Assembly: GCA_021568835.1 (NCBI GenBank)
Contig: JAKGSH010000010.1
Coordinates: 3,658,001-3,722,000, forward strand
Direction: 5' to 3'
DNA length: 64,000 nt
Source: Streptomyces sp. Tue 6430
GTDB taxonomy: Bacteria; Actinomycetota; Actinomycetes; Streptomycetales; Streptomycetaceae
The translations under genes were made by a program, and so were the position numbers. The notes below the pieces were generated by a model. That model ran no database searches. It worked only from the letters and a program-made list of their open reading frames with translations, and was not told where the DNA came from. This document shows, piece by piece, positions 8,660-15,962 of the stretch. How positions within the stretch are numbered: position 1 is the first letter of the stretch; the number at the start of each line of letters is the position of its first letter.

Positions 8660-9427
8660 GTGGCAACTGGCCGAACTCACCGACCGGCGACCCGTAGCCG
8701 AGGGATTCCCGAGGCCACCGTCGCCCGGCTTCCGCTGTACCTTCGCGCGCTGACCGCACTGTCGGAGCGCTCGGTTCCCACGGTCTCCTCCGAGGAACTC
8801 GCGGCCGCGGCGGGGGTCAACTCCGCGAAGCTGCGCAAGGACTTCTCCTACCTGGGCTCCTACGGGACCCGGGGCGTCGGCTACGACGTCGAGTATCTCG
8901 TCTACCAGATCTCCCGCGAACTGGGCCTGACCCAGGACTGGCCGGTTGTGATCGTCGGCATCGGCAACCTCGGCGCGGCGCTGGCCAACTACGGCGGGTT
9001 CGCCTCCCGCGGCTTCCGGGTCGCGGCGCTCATCGACGCCGACCCCGAGATGACCGGCCGGCAGGTCGCCGGGATCCCGGTCCGGCACAGCGACGACCTG
9101 GAGAGGATCATCTCCGACAACGGCGTCTCCATCGGGGTCATCACCACCCCGCCGGGCGTCGCCCAGCAGGTGTGCGAGCGTCTCGTCGCCGCCGGCGTCA
9201 CCTCCATCCTGAACTTCGCGCCGACCGTGCTGTCCGTCCCGGACGGCGTCGACGTGCGCAAGGTCGACCTCTCCATCGAGCTGCAGATCCTCGCCTTCCA
9301 CGAGCAGCGCAAGGCCGGTGAGGAGGCCGCGGCGCACGACGGCGCCGTGCCCGCCCCCGCCGTGCGCCGCGCGGACGCCACCGACCAGGGGCCCGACGGG
9401 GACGTACCCGCCGTGATGCCGGCATGA
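8660..9427 (+). CDS. rex: Redox-sensing transcriptional repressor Rex
   Basis: A 255-residue repressor with an N-terminal winged helix (residues ~15-85; ELAAAAGVNSAKLRKDFSYL) and a C-terminal Rossmann domain (VVIVGIGNLGAALANYGGF, near residues 95-113, the NAD(H)-binding GxGNLG). Known: Rex senses NADH/NAD+ and controls respiratory genes. GTG at 8660 is preceded by AGGAG and gives the usual length. A Pro/Ala-rich tail of ~30 residues follows the core. Its last codons overlap the hemA start (ATGA), indicating translational coupling, and the operator upstream supports autoregulation. Confidence 0.97.
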   Translation: MATGRTHRPATRSRGIPEATVARLPLYLRALTALSERSVPTVSSEELAAAAGVNSAKLRKDFSYLGSYGTRGVGYDVEYLVYQISRELGLTQDWPVVIVGIGNLGAALANYGGFASRGFRVAALIDADPEMTGRQVAGIPVRHSDDLERIISDNGVSIGVITTPPGVAQQVCERLVAAGVTSILNFAPTVLSVPDGVDVRKVDLSIELQILAFHEQRKAGEEAAAHDGAVPAPAVRRADATDQGPDGDVPAVMPA

Positions 9428-11130
9428 GTCTCCTCGTCGTCGGGCTGAGTCACCGCAGCGCGCCCGTGAGCGTGCTGGAGCGGGCCGCGCTCTCCGCGGA
9501 CGCCCAGGCCAAGCTGCTGCAGGACACCGTCGCCGCCGAACCGGCCACCGAGGCCGGGGTGCTCGCCACCTGCAACCGCATAGAGCTCTACGCCGACGTG
9601 GACAAGTTCCACGCCGGTGTCGCCGAGCTGTCCACGCTGCTCGCCCAGCACAGCGGCGTCGGCCTGGAGGAGCTCACCCCCTACCTCTACGTGCACTACG
9701 AGGACCGCGCCGTCCACCACCTGTTCTCGGTGGCCTGCGGACTGGACTCGATGGTCGTCGGCGAGGGGCAGATCCTCGGCCAGATCAAGGACTCCCTGGC
9801 CCGCGCCCAGGAGCTGCACACCGCCGGAAGACTGCTGAACGACCTGTTCCAGCAGGCCCTGCGGGTCGGCAAGCGGGCCCACTCCGAGACCGGCATCGAC
9901 CGCGCCGGGCAGTCCCTGGTCACCTTCGGTCTGGAGCAGCTCGCGGCCGGCGGGGACGTCACCGCGTGGGCGCGGGGCAAGCGCGCGCTCGTGATCGGCG
10001 CCGGCTCCATGTCCTCCCTGGCCGCCGCGACGCTCGCGCGCGCCGGCGTCGCCGAGATCGTCGTCGCCAACCGCACCTTCGACCGCGCCGAGCGCCTCGC
10101 GCAGATCCTCGCCGAGAACGGGGAGCCGGTCATCCTCTCGCGGGCCGTGCCCATGGAGTCGGTGCCGGCCGAACTGGCACGGGCCGACGTCGCCGTCTCC
10201 TGCACCGGCGCGACCGGCCTCGTCCTCACCGCGGAAGCGGTCGCGGCCGCCGTGGAGGGCCGCACCGCGGCGCCCGTCGCCCCCGCCCTCGCCGACGGCC
10301 GGCCGGAGCAGGCGGCCGTACGGCCGCTGCCGCCGACCTCCGCGGGGACCGACGAGGGCTGTCCGCTGGACCTCTCCGCCGTGCAGCCCGGCTTCTCCCT
10401 GATGGGGGAGGCCGCCGTGGCCGGCATGGACGCGGCCACGCTGGAACAGCACGCCACCTGGGCGGCCGGCCAGGCTGTCGACCGCCGCGAGGCCGCGCGC
10501 CGCCCCGAGGCCGACGCCGAGCTGATCACCGCGCTGGCCGCGACCGCCGCTGCCGTCGGCCGCATCCCCGAGCGCCGCAGGCCCGAGCCCGACCCCGTGC
10601 CGGTACGGCCCGAGCCGGCGCTGTTCCTGCTGGACCTGGCGATGCCGCGGGACGTCGACGCGGCCGCGCACCGGCTCGCCGGGGTGCGGCTGGTGGACAT
10701 CGAGTCGCTCGCCGAGGCCTCCGCGGACGCGCCGATGGCCGCCGACGTCGACCAGGTGCGGCGGATCGTCTCCGACGAGGTCGCCGCGTTCGGCGCCGCG
10801 CAGCGCGCCGCGCACATCACCCCGACCGTGGTCGCCCTGCGCGCCATGGCCGCCGACGTCGTCGCCGGCGAGATCGCCCGGCTCGACGGCCGGCTGCCCG
10901 GCCTGGACGACAGACACCGTGCGGAGATCACCCAGACCGTGCGGCGCGTCGTGGACAAGCTGCTGCACGCGCCGACCGTACGGGTCAAGCAGCTCGCCGC
11001 CGAACCCGGCGGCGCCGGGTACGCGGACGCGCTGAGGACCCTGTTCGACCTCGACCAGGAGACGGTGGCCTCCGTCTCGCGCGCCGAGGACAGCACCGAG
11101 AAGAACGCAGAGAACCGAGGGCCGGCATGA
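9424..11130 (+). CDS. hemA: Glutamyl-tRNA reductase
   Basis: A 568-residue enzyme that reduces glutamyl-tRNA to glutamate-1-semialdehyde with NADPH, the first step of C5-pathway tetrapyrrole synthesis. The catalytic Cys is residue 50 in LATCNRIELY. GEGQILGQIKD near 113 and the Rossmann motif VIGAGSMSSLAA near 193 are present. The C-terminal dimerisation region ends the protein. Compared with the ~420-residue enterobacterial enzyme there is an Ala/Pro-rich insertion of over 100 residues (about 275-390), which I believe is usual in actinobacteria. It overlaps rex at its start and hemC at its end, each by 4 nt. Confidence 0.97.
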   Translation: MSLLVVGLSHRSAPVSVLERAALSADAQAKLLQDTVAAEPATEAGVLATCNRIELYADVDKFHAGVAELSTLLAQHSGVGLEELTPYLYVHYEDRAVHHLFSVACGLDSMVVGEGQILGQIKDSLARAQELHTAGRLLNDLFQQALRVGKRAHSETGIDRAGQSLVTFGLEQLAAGGDVTAWARGKRALVIGAGSMSSLAAATLARAGVAEIVVANRTFDRAERLAQILAENGEPVILSRAVPMESVPAELARADVAVSCTGATGLVLTAEAVAAAVEGRTAAPVAPALADGRPEQAAVRPLPPTSAGTDEGCPLDLSAVQPGFSLMGEAAVAGMDAATLEQHATWAAGQAVDRREAARRPEADAELITALAATAAAVGRIPERRRPEPDPVPVRPEPALFLLDLAMPRDVDAAAHRLAGVRLVDIESLAEASADAPMAADVDQVRRIVSDEVAAFGAAQRAAHITPTVVALRAMAADVVAGEIARLDGRLPGLDDRHRAEITQTVRRVVDKLLHAPTVRVKQLAAEPGGAGYADALRTLFDLDQETVASVSRAEDSTEKNAENRGPA

Positions 11131-12095
11131 GCGGCATGAGTACGAACCCACTGAGGCTGGGGACCAGGCGCAGCAAGCTCGCCATGGCCCAGTCGGGACA
11201 GGTGGCGGACGCCGTGAGCCAGGTGACCGGCCGGTCCGTCGAACTCGTCGAGATCACCACGTACGGCGACACCTCCCGCGAGCACCTCGCGCAGATCGGC
11301 GGCACGGGCGTGTTCGTCACCGCGCTGCGGGACGCGCTGTCGCGGGGAGAGGTCGACTTCGCGGTTCACTCGCTGAAGGACCTCCCGACCGAGCAGCCCG
11401 AGGGCCTGGTCCTGGCCGCGATACCGCAGCGCGAGGACCCGCGTGACGTCATCGTCGCCCGGGACGCGCTGAAGTTCACCGACCTGCCGCGCGGGGCGCG
11501 CATCGGTACGGGCTCGCCGCGCCGCACGGCGCAGCTGAACGCGTACGCGCGCGGCCACGGGCTGGACATCGAGACCGTGCCGATCCGGGGGAACGTCGAC
11601 ACCCGGATCGGGTACGTGCGCGACGGCGCACTGGACGCGGTCGTGCTGGCCGCGGCCGGGCTGAACCGCATCGGCCGCAGTGACGAGATCACCGACTTCC
11701 TGTCGGTCGACACCGTCCTGCCCGCTCCCGGCCAGGGAGCACTGGCGATCGAGTGTGCCGCGGGCGCCGCGGACCTGATCGCCGCGCTCGGCGAACTCGA
11801 CGACCCGTTCACCCGGGCCGCCGTGACCGCCGAACGGTCCCTGCTCGCCGCCCTGGAGGCCGGTTGCAGCGCCCCTGTCGGGGCACTGGCCGACCTGCTG
11901 GCCGACGGGCAGATTGTCAAGGAAATGCGCCTGCGGGGCGTCGTCGGCACCACCGACGGTTCCCGCACGGTGCAGCTGTCCACCACCGGTCCCGTGCCCG
12001 AGACGTACGACCGGGCAATGGCGCTCGGCCGCGAACTCGCCGCCGAGATGCTCGCCCAGGGCGCGGCCGGTCTGATGGGGGAGCGAGCACAGTGA
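11127..12095 (+). CDS. hemC: Hydroxymethylbilane synthase (porphobilinogen deaminase)
   Basis: A 322-residue enzyme that condenses four porphobilinogen units into hydroxymethylbilane. Seen: LGTRRSKLAMAQ near the N-terminus, DFAVHSLKDLPTE near residue 82, GTGSPRRTAQL near 132, RGNVDTR near 155, and LEAGCSAPVGA near 250, where Cys carries the dipyrromethane cofactor. ATG at 11127 is chosen because GAGG lies 6 nt upstream and it overlaps the hemA stop; an alternative ATG lies at 11136. The stop overlaps the hemD GTG. Confidence 0.97.
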   Translation: MSGMSTNPLRLGTRRSKLAMAQSGQVADAVSQVTGRSVELVEITTYGDTSREHLAQIGGTGVFVTALRDALSRGEVDFAVHSLKDLPTEQPEGLVLAAIPQREDPRDVIVARDALKFTDLPRGARIGTGSPRRTAQLNAYARGHGLDIETVPIRGNVDTRIGYVRDGALDAVVLAAAGLNRIGRSDEITDFLSVDTVLPAPGQGALAIECAAGAADLIAALGELDDPFTRAAVTAERSLLAALEAGCSAPVGALADLLADGQIVKEMRLRGVVGTTDGSRTVQLSTTGPVPETYDRAMALGRELAAEMLAQGAAGLMGERAQ

Positions 12096-13794
12096 GCCCC
12101 ACCACTCTTCCCACCGCTCCGGAACACGGGCACGTCACCTTCCTGGGTGCCGGACCCGGGGATCCGGGACTGCTGACTCTGCGCGCCGTGGAGGCGCTGG
12201 CGAACGCGGACGTCCTCGTCGCCGAGCACGAGGTGCTCGACGTCGTGCGCACGCACGCCCGCCCCGGCGTCACCGTCGTGCACACGGAAGCCGGCCCGTC
12301 CTCGGGCCCGCTTCCGGGCACGGGGGCGCCGCACCCGACGCTCGTTGACGCCGCGTCAACAACCGCCGGGAGCCCCGCCGTGCGGGATGCCGCACATCTT
12401 GTCATGGAGGCCGCGCGGGGCGGCAGGCGGGTCGTCCGTGCGGTGTCCGGGGACCCGGGACTTGATACGTACGCGGCGGCGGAAATGCTCGCCTGCGCGG
12501 CGGCCGGTGTGCCCTTCGAGGTCGTCCCCGGCATCGCGGCCGCCGTCGGCGTGCCCGCGTACGCCGGTGTGCCGCTGCGCGACGCGCAGGGCGCGGACGT
12601 CCGGTTCGTCGACGCGCGGACCGCCTCCGACCGGTGCTGGACCGAGGTCGGCGTGTCCGACGGGACCGTCGTCGTCTCCACGACGCTGGACTCCGTGGCG
12701 GCCGCCGCCGGGGAACTGGTCGCGGCCGGGCGCAAGCCCGACACCCCGATGACCGTCACCGTCGCCGGCACGACGACCCGGCAGCGGACCTGGAGCGCCA
12801 CGCTCGGCACCATCGCGCAGACGCTGAAGCAGGCGAAGGTGCTGCCCTCGCCCGAGGGCGGCAGGCCGGTCATAGCCGTCGTCGGCGAGCGTTCCGCCCC
12901 CGCCCAGCGCGACCAGCTCGCGTGGTTCGAGTCCAAGCCGCTGTTCGGCTGGAAGGTGCTCGTGCCGCGCACGAAGGAGCAGTCGGCGTCGCTCTCCGAC
13001 CAGCTGCGCTCCTACGGCGCGGTGCCGCACGAGGTGCCGACCATCGCCGTCGAGCCCCCGCGCACGCCCCAGCAGATGGAGCGGGCCGTCAAGGGCCTGG
13101 TGACCGGGCGGTACGAGTGGATCGCCTTCACCTCGGTGAACGCGGTCAAGGCCGTGCGGGAGAAGTTCGAGGAGTACGGGCTCGACGCCCGCGCCTTCGC
13201 CGGGATCAAGGTCGCGGCGGTGGGGAGCAGACGGCCAAGGCGCTGGTCGCCTTCGGCGTGAAGCCGGACCTGGTGCCCAGCGGCGAGCAGTCCGCGGCGG
13301 GTCTGCTGGAGGACTGGCCGCCCTACGACCCGGTCTTCGACCCGATCGACCGGGTGTTCCTGCCGCGGGCCGACATCGCCACCGAGACGCTCGTGGCCGG
13401 GCTCATCGAGCTGGGCTGGGAGGTCGACGACGTCACCGCCTACCGGACCGTGCGGGCCTCCCCGCCGCCGGCCGAGACGCGCGAGGCCATCAAGGGCGGC
13501 GGCTTCGACGCCGTGCTGTTCACGTCGTCCTCCACGGTGCGCAACCTCGTCGGGATCGCCGGCAAGCCGCACAACGTGACGGTGATCGCCTGCATCGGCC
13601 CGGCGACCGCCAAGACGGCCGAGGAGCACGGGCTGCGGGTGGACGTGATGGCCCCGGAACCGTCCGTGCACAAGCTCGCGGAGGCGCTGGCCGACTTCGG
13701 CCTGCGGCGCCGCGCCGCCGCCCGGGAGGCCGGGGACCCGGTCAGCCGGCCGAGCGAGCGGCGGCCGGGGGCGCGGCGGCGGCGGGCTACGTAG
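12092..13794 (+). CDS. hemD: Uroporphyrinogen-III C-methyltransferase/synthase fusion, frameshifted in this sequence
   Basis: A bifunctional protein with an N-terminal SAM-dependent methyltransferase module (VTFLGAGPGDPGLLTLRA) and a C-terminal uroporphyrinogen-III synthase module (WKVLVPRTKEQ, later DAVLFTSSSTVRNL). It would make uroporphyrinogen III and, probably, precorrin-2. The frame breaks at about 13221-13225: the first frame ends at 13261, while GEQTAKALVAFGVKPDL continues in another frame to 13794. Restoring one G in the GGGG run makes the reading continuous, so a missing base is likely. GTG at 12092 overlaps the hemC stop. Its 3' end is partly duplicated at 18457. Confidence 0.9.
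13616..13652 (+). repeat. hemD 3'-end direct repeat, copy 1 (37-nt identical core)
   Basis: These 37 bases, inside the 3' part of hemD, recur exactly at 18457-18493. Similarity (roughly 80%) continues for about 50 nt beyond the core. Each copy is followed by a similar hairpin terminator. It may mark one boundary of an insertion. Confidence 0.85.
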
Positions 13795-13822
13795 CCGCCC
13801 TCGCCCTCGGTGGCACCTTGCG

Positions 13823-13856
13823 CGCCCCGTCGTCTCCGGTCGGAGACGACGGGGCG
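13823..13856 (+). terminator. Terminator of the rex-hemACD operon
   Basis: A 15-bp perfect inverted repeat (13823-13837 with 13842-13856) with a 4-nt GGTC loop lies 29 nt after the hemD stop. A similar hairpin follows the hemD remnant at 18.6 kb. Confidence 0.9.
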
Positions 13857-13889
13857 TCGTGCGTGGTGCGGGACGCGTGGTGAGTGACG

Positions 13890-14021
13890 TCAGTGGTCGG
13901 ACGCGTACGGCAGGAAGGCCGTCCAGGCGGTGGGGGCCAGGGTGAGGCGGGGGCCCTGGGGCTGCTTGGAGTCGCGGACGGGGATCACCTGCCCGCCCGG
14001 GTGCGAGCGGGCGGCGACGCC
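13890..14021 (-). pseudogene. DUF397 domain C-terminal fragment
   Basis: The minus strand encodes VIPVRDSKQPQGPRLTLAP followed by TAWTAFLPYASDH and a stop. This is the conserved VRDSK...W.AFL ending of DUF397 proteins, which in Streptomyces accompany XRE regulators of the WhiJ type. The N-terminal half of the domain is missing; upstream sequence is unrelated. It directly abuts an oppositely oriented ATPase fragment, so both look like remnants of a deleted regulatory cluster. Confidence 0.65.
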
Positions 14022-14144
14022 CTCGCGGAATCCGGCTACGGGCTGCTGCTCGTCGAGGAGCTGGCCGATCGATGGGGTGTGCGGTGCGGGCCGGTGCCGT
14101 GCAAGACCGTGTGGGCGGAACTGGATCTCGTCCCGTCCCGGTGA
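14022..14144 (+). pseudogene. HATPase_c (anti-sigma-like ATP-binding protein) C-terminal fragment
   Basis: The plus strand reads ESGYGLLLVEELADRWGV, then PCKTVWAELDLV and a stop. This is the G-box and C-terminal signature of the Streptomyces anti-sigma-regulatory-type ATP-binding proteins (typically GRGLLLVEALADRWG...GKTVWAEL). The N-terminal two thirds are absent. Such ATPases often neighbour WhiJ/DUF397 genes, matching the adjoining DUF397 fragment. Confidence 0.65.
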
Positions 14145-14417
14145 ACTCCGCACCGGAGCCCGGAAACACGGGACCCGGTGCGGGGAAGGCCGGGGCTGCG
14201 GGCCGTAAAGGATCAAAGAAACCGGGGAAAAAACCCTTCCAACCAAACCAAACCCCGCGTGTGTCACTCGGGTGGGTGAAACGGGCCGTTGTGGCTGGCG
14301 TGTGCGCCGTACCGGCGTGCACGCTCGGCATGGACAACCCCACACATGCATCGGCCCCCGCCGGGACGGCAATCCCAGTGCGAGGGCCTGACCAACGAGG
14401 AAGAAGAGACCTTCCCC
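14145..14417. other. Leader region of the winged-helix gene
   Basis: 273 nt without a gene. Around 14200-14260 the sequence is unusually A/C-rich for this genome (GGGAAAAAACCC and repeated CCAAACCAAACC), suggesting a promoter or imported DNA. GAGGAAGAAGAG near 14397-14408 serves as the ribosome binding site of the next gene. Confidence 0.4.
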
Positions 14418-15488
14418 ATGGCTGCGACGAAGCCTATCGCTGCCCCGCGCCCGGCACCGGGCGTTCGGCGCAGCGCCACCCACTCCGGTGTCACCCACGT
14501 ACGTGCGTACCAGCCGAGCCACTACACGATCATCGGCAACCACCTCGCCCAGCACCGAGGGCTGTCGCTGACCGCGATCGGGCTGGCCGTCCACATCCTG
14601 TCGCTGCCGCAGGGCGCCCCGGTCGACATCCGCAGCCTCGCCGACCGCTTCCCCGAAGGGCGGGACCGCATCGCCTTCGGGCTGCGGGAGCTGGAGGCGC
14701 AGGGCTATCTGGAGCGGGTGCGCGAGCGCACGGAGGGGGGCCGCTTCGTCACGCGGACGTACGCGCACAACGCCCCGGCGTTCACCCGGGGGCGGGCGGA
14801 GGCGCCCGGCGTACGGGACGAACCGGTCGTTCCCGCCGCAGCCGTCGCCCCGGTCACGCCCGTCGCCTCGGTCGCTCCGATCATGCCCGGCGCCCCGGTC
14901 ACGCCCGTCGTCCCCGCCGTGGCGGTGGCCCCTGCCGCGCCGGTCGTGGTCGTGGAAGCCGTAGGGGGCGGGGCGGCAGGCGATTCCGTACCCGAAGAGG
15001 CTCCGTTGCCGCCGCCCGAGGTCCCCGCGCAGGGGCCGTCCAGCAGCGAGCACCGCGACAAGGCCTTCGCCCTGCTTGCGGGCCTGCGCCGCACCGACGA
15101 CCGCTTCACGCTCTCCCGGAAAGACGTGGAAAGTCTCCTTCCCGCCGTCGTCGGCTGGTTCGACAACGGGGCCTCCCGGGCCGCCGTGATCCACGCCATG
15201 ACCGCCGACGTCCCCGTCCCCCTGAAGTCTCCCGCCGGGTTTCTCGCCCACCGGCTCCGGGAGGGTCTCCCGCCGCCCCTGCCGACGCCTCCGCCGCACG
15301 AAGATCTTCCCGGTGCCCCGCCACCCGCCTCCGCGTCGGCCCCGCCACCCCCCTGGCTGGATCTCTGGACGGACTGCGAGGGCGGCTGTAAGCGCGTCTT
15401 CCGGGAGTCGGTGCCCGACAAGTGCTGCCGGGACTGCCGTGCGCGCAGAGCGGCGGCGTCCCCGGAGCCGCCGGTCCGCACTGACTGA
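14418..15488 (+). CDS. Helix-turn-helix domain protein with C-terminal Cys cluster
   Basis: A 356-residue protein. Residues ~30-115 form a replication-initiator-like winged helix: YTIIGNHLAQHRGLSLTAIG, SLADRFPEGRDRIAFGLREL, GYLERVRERTEGGRFVTRTY. A long Ala/Pro/Val-rich linker (about 125-220) follows, then a helical region (SSSEHRDKAFALLAGLRRTD) and a C-terminal CEGGCKRVF...CCRDCRA block that could bind zinc. Proteins of this type are frequent in Streptomyces accessory regions. Start ATG at 14418 follows a purine-rich binding site. It lies inside the segment bounded by the duplicated hemD 3' end. Confidence 0.7.
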   Translation: MAATKPIAAPRPAPGVRRSATHSGVTHVRAYQPSHYTIIGNHLAQHRGLSLTAIGLAVHILSLPQGAPVDIRSLADRFPEGRDRIAFGLRELEAQGYLERVRERTEGGRFVTRTYAHNAPAFTRGRAEAPGVRDEPVVPAAAVAPVTPVASVAPIMPGAPVTPVVPAVAVAPAAPVVVVEAVGGGAAGDSVPEEAPLPPPEVPAQGPSSSEHRDKAFALLAGLRRTDDRFTLSRKDVESLLPAVVGWFDNGASRAAVIHAMTADVPVPLKSPAGFLAHRLREGLPPPLPTPPPHEDLPGAPPPASASAPPPPWLDLWTDCEGGCKRVFRESVPDKCCRDCRARRAAASPEPPVRTD

Positions 15489-15545
15489 GTCCCCCGCAGC
15501 CGCAGGCTTTCCCGCCTGCTTCCACCACTCCCGAGGAAACAGCCC

Positions 15546-15884
15546 ATGCCCGACGACACGACCCACTCCGCCTACGCACGCGTGTACCGAGTCCTGCTCC
15601 AAGCGGCCGACGACCTGGAGACCCTGCGGCACGAAGGTGCCCAGGTCGGCGTGGAACCCCATGCCGGTGCCGCGATGATGGCGGTCAGGCTCGCCTCGGC
15701 CGTGTTGTTCCCCGCCGTGCCCTGCCAGGCGCCGCCCTGGTCCCAGGACACCGACCGGCTGCTGGACCTGTGCGTCAACTGGCGTGACGCCGCGTTCGGG
15801 GTGGGTGAGTTCGCACCGGAGCCAGCGCTGCGCGTCGTCACCGGTGAGGGTGGTGGTGAGGGCGGCCGGTCGGCGGCCACGTGA
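15546..15884 (+). CDS. Small hypothetical protein
   Basis: A 112-residue soluble, mostly helical protein without a family I recognise. The N-terminus DDTTHSAYARVYRVLLQAAD and an amphipathic core are followed by a Gly-rich tail. GAGGAAA upstream supports the ATG at 15546. It lies 57 nt after the winged-helix gene and ends before a strong terminator, so the two may be co-transcribed. Confidence 0.55.
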   Translation: MPDDTTHSAYARVYRVLLQAADDLETLRHEGAQVGVEPHAGAAMMAVRLASAVLFPAVPCQAPPWSQDTDRLLDLCVNWRDAAFGVGEFAPEPALRVVTGEGGGEGGRSAAT

Positions 15885-15892
15885 GACCGGAA

Positions 15893-15938
15893 CGGCGACG
15901 GCCCTCACGGTCGTAGCTGATCGTGAGGGCCGTCGCCG
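15893..15938. terminator. Bidirectional terminator
   Basis: A 17-bp perfect inverted repeat (15893-15909 with 15922-15938) with a 12-nt loop lies between the convergent small gene and amidase gene. Confidence 0.88.
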
Positions 15939-15962
15939 ATGCCGTGGAGCCGGGTCCGTGGG

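Noticed and set aside
9424..11130. hemA insertion as a frameshift artefact
   Set aside because: The long middle segment stays in frame and both flanks are intact; an Ala/Pro-rich insertion is usual for actinobacterial HemA.
9696..11558. Long minus-strand frames opposite hemA and hemC
   Set aside because: They are antisense shadows, typical of high-GC codon bias, opposite genes with full catalytic motifs.
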